Position numbers and translations under genes: made by a program. DNA of 64,000 nucleotides from Turbatrix aceti (Eukaryota; Nematoda; Chromadorea; Rhabditida; Panagrolaimidae): contig OZ017770.1 of NCBI GenBank assembly GCA_963969345.1, positions 8,379,246 to 8,443,245 on the forward strand, written 5' to 3'. The notes under the pieces were generated by a model. The model worked only from the letters and a program-made list of their open reading frames with translations, searched no databases and was not told the DNA's origin. Shown piece after piece: positions 27,701 through 37,810 of the stretch (position 1 is the first letter of the stretch; each line of letters begins with the position of its first letter).

Positions 27701-30700
27701 TACGCCTTTCTTTTTCTCTGTTTCTCTCCGTTGCATCATGCGTATTCTGTGTTGTTCTTCTTCGACACAGGAGGAGACCGTCTATGCACTTCAGGAGGCA
27801 CGCAGCAAAGCAATTTTGGCTGCATTTTGTGCTTGGAAACTTTGTAAGCAACTGCAGAAGTTGGACCAACACAAAAAAAAATAACACAGAATAGAACAGA
27901 GCAACCAGCACAAGCAAAAAAGCTGGCGTGTGTGTGTATATGTTTTCGTTTGACCCCCTCGTCGTTCTTCTCGGGTAAACGAGAGACAAACAACAAGTTA
28001 TAGAGGCGACCAAGCGATCATCAACTTTTTTTTTGTTGACTATCCACAAAATTTTTCTGTAGATTGAACAACAAACGACTGACGGAAAAACCGACTCGAC
28101 AGAAGGGAGGAGAAAGAAAAAAGGAAAAAAAAGAGATTCCTATCAAAGTGAAAGCACACGGCGAGACAAAACGCTTTTCAAGCTTCCAGAAGAAGAACAA
28201 CAACCCCCGTGATAGTAGGTAGGGGCTGGCAGGAAAGAGAGGGGAGCAGGGAAACGCTGCAACAAAATAGAACAACAATATTGTTGCCTGCATAGACATC
28301 AAAGATTGCACTGCACGCAATCAGCTGTTGTTTCTTTTTTTTCCGAAAAGCATCAACCTGCACAGACGTGTATGTATACATGCATACGACCTTTATTGGT
28401 CAATGATACAGACCCCAACCCATGATAATGCCGATGACGGAATCGAAAGCAACCAACTACCCCTCATTTGCCTGTGGTTATTGTCTTTTTGCTGCAGAAT
28501 TATTTAATTTAGGGGTAAACAAACCTATAAATTTTAAAGTTTTCAGAACCTAACAAAACGACATCATCGCATGAAAAAACCGAATGGCTAGATAAAAAAC
28601 AAAAACAACCAACTTCTGTTCGAAAAAAAAATATTTAATAACGGTTTCAAGATGCAAGAAAAAATAGAACAGCAAGGGATTCAAAGATGGTTTGACGGAT
28701 GAAATCAAATGAAAATTGAACTAAAAAAGAGGCAGTGAAGAGAGTGCCAGTAAAACGACACGTTAAACTACTCCTTCTTGTAAACAGCGTTATTATGAAG
28801 AAAAACAACCACTAAAAAGAATGCACAATATATAGTCATCATCCCTTTCATCGGATTGCTGCCGTAAAAGCCGTCACACACACACGCAGAGAGTGATCGC
28901 AACAAATACCTGGTACACACAAATCTTTAGAGGCCTTTAATACCACGGAGACATGAGAGAGAAATTAATGGGTGTATCCATGATGATGACGCTGTACATT
29001 GATGACTCTTCATCTTTTAATAAGAATACAAAAAAACACAAGAAGGAAAAAGATTAATTAGTCAATTTGTTTTTGAATTGAACGAAGATTATTCATTTCT
29101 CACGGAAACTATCGAAGTACAAAAAAAATGTGGCATAATCCGGTGTCATACGCGGAGAAGATAAGCCTGTTGGTCAGAGCTGAGACACACCTTCTCATGA
29201 TTTTTTGATTGCCAAAGGTACACGCGACACAAAAAAAAATAATAACATCCTACTATGGCATTCCTGACTGGGTTGGCATAAAAAATAAATAGGCCACGCC
29301 ATTTTGTTTGTTCTGAAACAAGACAGCACACAAAAACTCTTGTGACTACCCGTTGACGGGAGTTCAAAAGAGTATCCCTCCCATTGTGGCAAGGAAAACG
29401 AAGAGAGGCCAAATGGAAAACTCAAATGCAAACAATGTGCCAAAAACGGCACAAAACTAACAATTCATTCTTTCGGTTAGTTTCAATGTTTGTTTCTTTC
29501 GTTGCTCTATCCTGTCTGGTAGCTCTCCCCCCCTCTCCGTCTGACTAAACATGATCGTAATGGCAAGCCACGGGTGGGGAGGGGAGCGAAAGGGGCTAAA
29601 CAACAACAAGAACTCAGATATACATAAATACAAATTTTTGGGTTGTACAACAAACAAATAAGCCATCCCATCTCTCATCGAGTGACCCCGACCCACCCCC
29701 GCCAAGAAAAGCGAGGAAGGAGGGTAAAGAGGGGGGGGGGTGGGTTTGGAGGTCAGTCAGGTTGTTTACGAATGTAATGTCCGTCAACGCCACGGCTCAG
29801 GCTCGGGCTCGCAAGCAGGCAGGCAGATCAGCGGTAATATCGCAGGCGTCTGGGTACCTGCCTACCTTTCTTTCCCCCCGCCGACAAAGGTATGTACCTG
29901 ATCGCTACCACAACACGGTTTGTCCAATCCATTTCATCTGTGTGTTGTTGTTGTTGCTGTACGCGTATACATATATCGTCTTGTATAAACAACATTCATA
30001 AAACGTCGCAAAATAGAGGATTGCCGACGATGATTGCACGCACAAGTTGAAAAACAAAGTCATGTGATCCAGGTCTGTCTAATTCTGTACAACAGGGATC
30101 ACAATGACGATGACAATGATAATGTAGCGCAAGTCTCTACTTGTATGTATCTTAGTTCTTCGAACACAAAAGTGATGAATAAGCGCTTAGCTAAGAAGTA
30201 AAATCTGTGCCGTCATAACAGACGTCTTACAAACACATAAGACGATTATGGGCACACAAAAAAACAAAAACAAGTAAGCGCAGCGGATTTTATATATTCT
30301 GTTGTGTTTTTTTTCGATAATTCCGGTCAAGTGCAGATAACCTGTATATCTGTGGTTTTAATAATTTATACCGTGATTCATACACAGCTTACTATAACCT
30401 GCGTAAGTCAGATTTGTCTTTACCAGGAAAAAAATGTTAAGCAGGAAATAAAATTGTTCGACGTAGAAAACATGGTATCACTAAGTTCATATTTTGTTGT
30501 GATACTCATTCGGTGCTTCTGTCCTGGTGCTTCAATTTATTTCGTTTATTTTTATCAGTCTTTTTCACATTACCGTTTTTTAACCTCTGTGTAAAAAATG
30601 TTTTTTGACCGTAAATTTGTATCGTGTCAGCAGTTATTTTTATCAAAGAAAAACAAAACGATAACGCAGTTTTTTCCCATCCTTCAGCATTGAAGACAAA

Positions 30701-30983
30701 AAAAATCTACGCACAACAATAAACTTGTTCATTTGAATTGAAGTGCATAACAAAAGTATGGGTGCTAGTAGTATATAAAACGTTGACGCTAGGACAGCTT
30801 TTTTCCCAAACTTGATTTTCTGCAATTTTTTATCATTTTTGAACATTTACAACTCTATTTTGTGTCTTAATTATCAGAAAATGCGTCATTTTCAAAAAAT
30901 GTCATTTTCAGGTCAAAAAGCATTTAGACCATTTTGCCCATTTTTAATTTTTCAACATTTTTCGAATATTTTTGGTGTTATAA
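21787..30983. other. Long gene-poor stretch
   Basis: About 9 kb with no gene I can support on either strand. Contents include AT-rich DNA with many 6-10 nt A and T runs, (AAAT)n near 22335-22354, a (GT)n then (AAT)n microsatellite at about 26245-26305, and (TAGG)n at 27427-27443. It may contain FoxP upstream introns and exons. A possible minus-strand exon at about 26163-26020 has acceptor and donor signals but no recognisable protein. Confidence 0.5.
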
Positions 30984-31370
30984 ATGAAGAATATTAATCT
31001 CCAAACAGATATGAAGCCATTGACAAATCTTGATCTCGAAGAGCTCGTGAAGGAGTTGAAAATAAAACATTTCCGCGGTGTTTTCATGAGAGACGCTCTC
31101 CCAGATGAAATACTCTCCCAGGAAGTCGGAATTGTAAATCTTGACTCAAGTAATAATAAGGGTACTCATTGGGTTTGTTATTCAAAAATAAAAAATAAAA
31201 GTTTTTACTTCGATTCCTTTGGATTAGATCCACCTCATGAAGTTATCAAATATCTAAAAAATAATGGTAAAGAAGAAAATATAATTGAATGCTCCACATT
31301 TCAAATACAAAAATTTGGTACACATATTTGTGGTTATTTCTGTCTTCTAGTTTTATGTAAAAATGCTTGA
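30984..31370 (+). CDS. Adenain-like cysteine protease of Maverick/Polinton type, short
   Basis: A 128-residue intronless frame. It shows the pattern of the adenovirus-type C5 protease carried by Maverick/Polinton DNA transposons: F-R-G-V-F-M-R-D-x-L-P near residue 31-41, then G-I-V-N-L-D, then the catalytic His in G-T-H-W-V-C-Y, the acidic residue in Y-F-D-S-F-G-L-x-P-P, and C-G-Y-F-C with the catalytic Cys and its preceding Gln. In Polintons this protease matures capsid proteins. It is shorter than typical copies and ends soon after the Cys motif. No polymerase B, integrase, ATPase or capsid gene is seen nearby, so this is an isolated remnant or a captured gene. The first Met is used; a second lies 9 codons later. 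Confidence 0.75.
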   Translation: MKNINLQTDMKPLTNLDLEELVKELKIKHFRGVFMRDALPDEILSQEVGIVNLDSSNNKGTHWVCYSKIKNKSFYFDSFGLDPPHEVIKYLKNNGKEENIIECSTFQIQKFGTHICGYFCLLVLCKNA

Positions 31371-31533
31371 AACATGTGATTTTCAAAAAGTCGTGTTATC
31401 TTTAATTTAAATTTAGTTGCGTATCAGTTTTATTCTCATATTTTTCAAGAGCGATTGAAATCGACAATCAATCATTTTTAAAGAGGGTAATGTTTATTTA
31501 AAGTAGTCTATTTGTGCGCGCTACTTTTTTATA

Positions 31534-31716
31534 GACCAGCCAGTGCCTCCGACCGCGCCAAAGAACAAGCGTCCGCCAAGCCACCCTCCGAGGCGATGGA
31601 CCGACGACTTTGCGGCCTTCCAGAACGCTCCTGCTAAGGACTACGACGTGACGCAGGTAGCTACGATTGACGGCGCCCTCTTCGTGCAATCTCGATACTC
31701 ACCACTGTCTCTTTAA
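31534..31716 (+). pseudogene. 3' fragment of an RTE-like non-LTR retrotransposon
   Basis: A 60-codon C-terminal piece ending in TAA. The stretch K-R-P-P-x-x-P-x-x-R-W-T-D, followed by NAPAKDYD, corresponds to the end of the reverse transcriptase at 56949-58625 (KRPPGRPRMRWTD then KAPAKDFD). The 3' tail also corresponds: ACGAGTAAGAG followed by a short tandem (AAAGT)n at 31753-31771, versus ACGAGTAAGAG and a GAAATT-rich tail there. This is a 5'-truncated insertion. Confidence 0.75.
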
Positions 31717-31925
31717 TTTTGTAATGAGTAATTATGCACGAGTAAGAGTAATAAAGTAAAGTAAAGTAAAGTCTAATTGTCTCTATCCAGGCGTGTTTAG
31801 AGTGTGAGAGAAGGAGACTTTCACTTTCCATCTAAAAGTGGGTCGGTTTGTGAGCGAGAAATAGGTCGATCGAATGGTGTCTTTTCCCTTCCTTCCTTTA
31901 GTATTTATCTCCACAGGAAAATTTT

Positions 31926-32530
31926 AGGCAGCGTTTTGGAAATTCTTAACGAAATTTTGCCAAAAAGTTGCTTTTCCTATGAAGAGTTTGAACCGTAAAA
32001 TTCACCTGCATGAGGCATCTACAGGCGGAGCCTGAAACCGCGTTTTGGCCATTTTTGACGATTTTTGGCACGTTGTAGCTAAACAACTACGGCATTTCAG
32101 AAGCCGAGATACATACTGATCGACGTAATTTTTAATGGAGAATCCGATAAAAATATAATAATGTGGGGTTGCCACCTTGAAAAATGCCGAAATCAATGTT
32201 GCCATTGTGACACTTTTTTAAATGCAAATTTCGGCATTTTTCAAAGTGGCAAACCTATATTCATATATTTTTATCGGATTCTGCATAAAAAACTACGTCG
32301 ATCAATATGTACCGCGGCTTTTAAAATGCCGTAGTTTTTTTAGCTACAACGTGCCAAAACTGGTCAAAAATGGCTAAAACGCGATTTGAGGCGATCGTAA
32401 CTCCGCCTGTAGATGCCTCAGGCAGGTGAATTTTACGGTACAAACTTTTCATAGTAAAAACGACATTTTGGCAAAATTTCGTTAAGAAAGTATTAGGCAA
32501 CGTTTCATTGACAAGGAAACGTTGCCAAAC
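31926..32530. mobile_element. Fold-back element (about 300-nt imperfect inverted repeats)
   Basis: The left arm (about 31926-32195) and the right arm (about 32220-32530) are inverted copies. Matching landmarks include CTTAACGAAATTTTGCC with its complement at 32468-32486, CCGTAAAATTCACCTGC and GAGGCATCTACAGGCGGAG against 32402-32439, the GTAGCTAAA/TTTAGCTAC pair, and GAAAAATGCCGAAAT against ATTTCGGCATTTTTC. No coding capacity was seen. The outer ends resemble each other (GGCAGCGTTTT and GGCAACGTTTC). I see no clear target-site duplication. It lies about 40 nt before the start codon of the secreted orphan gene. Confidence 0.8.
32496..32526. repeat. Perfect 11-bp hairpin at the right end of the fold-back
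   Basis: GGCAACGTTTC and GAAACGTTGCC are perfectly complementary around a 9-nt loop. It lies in the likely 5' flank of the gene that starts at 32573. Confidence 0.75.
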
Positions 32531-32572
32531 ACTTTCCTTGTCAATGCAAGAAAATACACTACATATTTTCAG

Positions 32573-33330
32573 ATGAAGAAGACTATGTTGATTACACTCA
32601 TCGTCTGTCTCTGTCTTGGGAATAAAGTACATGCAGGTATGACTTCCTTAATAGTTAGAATAGATGATTATATGCCATGTTTTTGTCTGAACATGCATAG
32701 TATGTATAATAATAAACAACTTTAGACAACCTCGAAGTCGCCAACAGTTCTGCTTCAAGCTCAGCTCCGAATACACCGCAAAGAATAACCAAATCATTTT
32801 GCGACAACGACGATGAGTTGGCCAAGATCTCGTGTATGAGCGCTAGTGATCACGAACAGCTTTGGGGTGGAATTGTTAAACATGGACTAGCCCGGGTTCT
32901 TAATGTTTTGTTGATAAGAGAAGCGCTGGTGCTTATTGGGAAAGAGGAATTGCGCAAGGCTCTGAACTTACCACCGCCACACCCTTGGGCACTCTATAAC
33001 TCCACAAAACCTAGTGACGCAGAAATCGCGTCGGCACCGACTATCGAGGCTTACTTCAATTTAAAGGAACCGAGACAAAAAAGTCACAGCCTTGATAGCT
33101 ACTACTTCTTTGAACACAATTTTCTTCCTGCTATTGAGTTTCTGAACAAGCGAGTCCCAGTAATTCGCACTGTTTTTAGGTGTAGATTTGAAAATATGCA
33201 CCCGCTTGATGCAGCAGGAGCGACAGATAGGCAAACAATTGATCGCATGATTGCTGAGTTTTCTGCGATTCATACTATAGTAGATCGTGTGAGTCAGCGA
33301 ATGATTGGTAATGAATGCTTGGAGGATTAG
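32573..33330 (+). CDS. Secreted protein of unknown family (signal peptide, two exons)
   Basis: Exons 32573-32636 and 32726-33330 join in phase 1 (donor GTATGA, acceptor CTTTAG), giving 222 residues. The first 20 residues are a typical signal peptide: Met-Lys-Lys, a hydrophobic core LITLIVCLCL and a small-residue cleavage site around VHA-G. The mature part begins with a Ser/Asn/Pro-rich segment, followed by a compact, mostly helical-looking domain with few Cys and a P-P-P-H-P-W-A-L loop. I do not recognise the family. The ATG follows TATTTTCAG directly, a perfect acceptor, so the mRNA may be trans-spliced or have a 5' intron (inference). The intron sits exactly after the signal peptide, a common arrangement in secreted effectors. 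Confidence 0.65.
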
Positions 33331-34908
33331 TTTTTAGAATATTTTGTATAATTATTCTTTTTTACGTTGTTATAAGACATTCGCATGATTAGTATTTTTT
33401 TTTATAATAATTTTTTAAGTATCTCTTATATGTACCTTGTCACTAATTTTTATGGATAATAAACGTTTATTAAAAGTAATTGAATTGAATTTATCAAATA
33501 CAACGAGTGTACGAGTGTATCAATAAAAAAATGTTGCTTGTGCTAATAGGCGACGCAGGACATCAATGTATTGCATGCGTAATCCGTCGTTGCCTAAAAG
33601 TAGTTAGTTACCAAGTATAGAATTTGTGTACTCAAGTATAAAATATAATATTAATCTATAGTCAATATTTTAATGATAAAATATGTGCTGTACAAAAAAA
33701 ATGGTTCATCACGATGCCAATTTAGGGTGGGACATATTTATTGATTATTCATTATACCACACATCATTTTGTAATCACTTGCATGACAGCTGCAAAACAA
33801 AAAAATTGTGGCGTTAATAAACTTTTGCATACCGAGAAAGGACCTTTCTAAAGGGAAAGCAATCATCTTTCAGCCTGAAGCATGCCGAAAATGGTGTCGG
33901 TCCAGCCGGGGATATGGTGGAGGTAGGCAAGCTGCTGAAAATTCGTATTTCTCTTTTCTGCCCGTTTTGTTTGGCAAAAATTGTAAATAAAAGTACGATG
34001 AGCGGCTTCTTTTGTATCTTTTGTACGTATAGGCATTCTATCATTTATGGGTCTCTTTTGCATAGTTTATAGGGATTTACATCCAGGAAAACACACCTTG
34101 CGCCTGACAATTCATTCAAAAAAGAAACTTGTCATGTTGACGCACAGAAAAATATCCGAATTTTATGTTGTTGTTATCATTCCCTCTGAAACAGAACCGC
34201 TTTGATGCGCAAGTAATAAAAATAAAAATGACGATAGTCTTTTTCTTCCGTTTAATTATCCCAAACACACAGAAAGCAGGTGTTTTTAACTGCCAACTAA
34301 AATTCCTTCAAGTTCTGTAATGCAAAAAAAAGAGAACCTGACTATGACTAAGCCGGGTACCCGAAAAGCGCCCCCTTTTTGTCGCCTTTCGCGGCCTTGC
34401 AAAAGGAAAGGAAAGCCCAGCTGACGACCCTGACTCCTCGTTTGATGGTCTCGTAGCGACAAATTACTTGCTTTTTCTCATTTACGAACTTTTTACTCCT
34501 CTTCACAAACTTTTCTGACCGGTGTCATCATTCCTTGTCTTTTTTTCGTGATTTTTTTTGCACTGACCAAAAGCTGGTTTTCATCCTGAATTGCGTGTGG
34601 AGACTTTTATTTACATAGCGACATAGTACGTAGCTTACAACACTCTTTACTTATGAAAAACAAAAGTTTGTTATTTTGAGAAGACAGCGCAAACGGACAT
34701 ACATACACCTATGCGTTTAATGTTAATTGTAAAATCGCACTTAATTGAGTAGATCTATTGTCTCGCAATGCAATGCTTTCGCGTCTTTTTTTTGTGCTCT
34801 GATCACATTTGTACTTTTTTTTCAGATTACCCTTTATCATGCTTTGCACAAACTGAATAACCCCTTGATTACGACGTCATTTTCACACTCACAAATCAGT
34901 TTTATATC
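33331..34908. other. Intergenic region before the CTTNBP2-like gene
   Basis: No gene supported. AT-rich; a single GGGTACCCGAAAAGCG unit of the minisatellite family lies at about 34357-34372. Confidence 0.5.
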
Positions 34909-36503
34909 ATGTCTGAAGAATCCTATGTAAATCTCCCGCCTGCGCGTACTCTGTATGCGTTAGCTCTGCGCCTTCAACACCATATTTTACTTCAGGATGC
35001 CGAGAACGAACGATTAAGGGTATTTTTTAATTATATTTTTTGTTGTTAAAAATTTGATTTTCTATAAAATTTAAATTCCAGGCCAGAAATGACCGGATGT
35101 CCCTCATCGCGGCCAAGTACGGAGATGTCAAAACCAATCCTGTCGCAGCACTAAATCGGGATTGTGAGATCTCGGGAGAGATGATCCGCAGAAGCGCGCT
35201 GGACTACATTGAGGATCAACAGGAAGAATTAGAAAACGTCATTCGACAGAACACAAACAACGAGACATCTTACATACAAGTCGGTTTTTTTTGTTTTTAT
35301 AAATTGTTTACACTCTAAGTGTAAGCGTTTTATTTTTTTTGTTGTTTTCAGCTTGTCGAATTCGTCGAGACAAATCTGAAACATGCCGTCGAGGGACAGA
35401 TTACTGAAAAAAGGCTCTTTGAAGCTAAGGAAGCCCAGCTCAAAGCCATAATCGAGGAACTCACACGCAGTCTCGAAACTACGAACAAAAATCTCGAAGA
35501 AAAGCTTCATCTCGTCGAAAAGCTGGAAAGCGATTTAATCAAAGAACAGAAACTCCGGCTAGCCGAGGAAAATTCCCACAGACTACTCATCAAGTATTTA
35601 ATTCGTGAACGCAAACGGTTGTACGACATCGCGCTCAATGCACAGGAAAACAATCATGGTCAGTTAAATGATAAGAAAAAAAGTGTGTTATCTTACACTT
35701 ATGTATGCATAATTTTTTTAGAAGGAGCAAGCACGCAGACAGCCGAGCAGCTGAAAAAAGAGATTGTTGCCCTTCGAGAAGAGCGTGATCGTCACAAAAG
35801 TCGGGCTGACCAATTGCAAGATCAAAATGAGGCCATGTCGAAGGAGCTCAGAGCGAAGAAGGAAAGCAACGCCAGGCTGACCAACACGTTGGCTCTTTAC
35901 CAACAGGCGACCACGAACAATACCGGGCCGCTCCCGAACAAGGCATACTCCGTCCCGGGATTTGGACGTGCTCCCGCTCAGCCGGGAATGCACAATTCAT
36001 CGAGTTATCCCATCACCGCCCCCGGAACATCGGCACCCAGACCCCAGATGCCACCCCGGCCCAACAATACAGCCCCTCCACCCCACAAAAAATATCCCCC
36101 CACCACAGCGCCCCAGATGGGTGCTGCCGCTCGCAGCAATGGTATTCGTGGATATCCGACCCTAGGCACGAAGGCTTCCAACATTCCGAACTATCGAGTC
36201 GCCACGAACGGTCTACAATCTCCGCCTTCAGCTCCACAGCAGCAAAAAAGGACGGTAGAAGAGCTCGGTGATCTGGGACGTGCTCTGGGATCTCCTAACG
36301 CCCGGTACGCGGGCATGGGCCATCGCAGCTCGTCCCTTCCCCGCGGCACGACCGCCCCCCAGGGCGATCAACAACAACAGCACCATCGGCCTTCAACGAT
36401 CAGCAAGAACAGCAACAATCCTCTCGATAAGTACGCTTTCCCTGGCCGCAAGCATATCACCAATTTATCGCTACCGAAGAATCGCGTCAAAATTCAGAAA
36501 TAA
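34909..36503 (+). CDS. CTTNBP2/CTTNBP2NL-family coiled-coil protein
   Basis: Four exons: 34909-35019, 35082-35279, 35352-35658 and 35722-36503; phases 0, 0 and 1 agree, giving 465 residues. The N-terminal half is a long coiled coil that matches the cortactin-binding protein 2 N-terminal domain. A short leucine-rich start (LYALALRLQHHILLQDAENE) leads to A-A-K-Y-G-D then P-V-A-A-L-N-R-D, corresponding to E-R-Y-G-K then P-L-M-A-L-Q-R-D of CTTNBP2NL. It continues with the charged E-E-N-S-H-R-L-L-I-K-Y-L segment. The C-terminal half (from about residue 275) is Pro/Ser/Asn-rich and basic. In vertebrates the family binds cortactin and the STRIPAK complex and acts on actin and dendritic-spine structure (family knowledge). 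The first Met opens exon 1, and an in-frame TAA lies shortly upstream. Confidence 0.75.
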
Positions 36504-37810
36504 CTGGCATTATGAGATTTTTGGTTTTACGTGGTAACACTTTTTCTTGCCTTTCGCTTTGAACAATGAATCAGAAGAAAAGATTTTTTTGAAACTGGTT
36601 GGAAGTCGATTGAAAGCGTGGGAAGATATTGGGAGGAGCCGGTTCAAAAATTCCGATGCAAACCACGTCATAACAGGAAAAAAGGTCATCGACATTCTTT
36701 TTTTTTTATTTTAAAAAAAGTCCAATAAAAATGAGAAACAGATCCACCTCCGTCTGAACTTCAGGTTATGATACAGAACGCGTTGTTTGACAGGCTAAAG
36801 ACCGTGATGAAAAGAAAGCATGCCATAGCGTGACAACTGCCACTGATCGAGATTGCCCCCGAGGTACTTCGTGTACCAAGCCCAGATTTGGCGTGTTCAT
36901 GTGGTGCTTTAGTAATTTTACCAGTATGTACAACCAGCAGGGGATTTTTCGATACGGAAAATTTTAATAAGCCTTCCAAAAGTTGGCACCTGTGTTTTGG
37001 AGTCATTTCGTGCGTGTTGCTATGCCAAAAAATCTGTCTAGCCCTAGGCAATATACGATTTCTCATTTAACTTGGTTTCTACGCGGCAACGCGCTGTTCT
37101 TAGCCGTTTCTCCACCACTCAACAAGGTCGTTGGCAAGCTCAAGCGAGAGCACTCTATTTGCAGTCTCAAAAAACAATCCTATCAATAGAGACGACCTCG
37201 GCATGAAGTCAGAATCCCTCCAGCCCCTCTTCACGATAAAAAAGTAGTGCGCACAAACAGTCGGCCCTTTTTTAGTGAGGTTGGGGGAGTCTAAACAAGC
37301 AGTGAGATGAGGTGGTGGTTCGTGCGTCCCGTTTTGATCAATGTTGCGGGCTATAGACAAAATTTTTGCCACCACAGCAAACACCCTCTAGCCGGTACGA
37401 GTTCCTCTGGCACGCATTATCTTGCCCAAGGTCATCGCCTGCGTCTTGTCACTCTCCAGTCCTTAGCCTGACACCATTTATAGCCATTTTACCCTTGCCT
37501 TAAGCTTAATCAACACATGAACACCCTTTTCGTTTTAAGACCCTGACACCGCATCCATAAGCTTTGGTGACTAGTCACGCCGTGCACCAATTTTTGTCTG
37601 ACTGAATTTTTGCGTTTTTATTTTATGTTATAATAATTTGTTTCCCTAACTTGATGTAAGTTTTACCACAAAATCCTTCCAGCTGTCGATACCGTCCACG
37701 TGGCCCCACAATACAATTTTTTAGCCCGTGCGCTGACTTACGTGCCCTGCACTATAGTTAATGTCGACGACGGTAACCACTGAACTGGGTATCAGAACGA
37801 GAATAGGAGA
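36504..37810. other. Intergenic region before CNOT4
   Basis: No gene supported. Open frames on both strands at about 36760-37190 overlap each other and show no recognisable domain. Confidence 0.45.

Noticed and set aside
36761..37190. Overlapping open frames on both strands
   Set aside because: No domain, no splice support and mutual overlap; probably chance.
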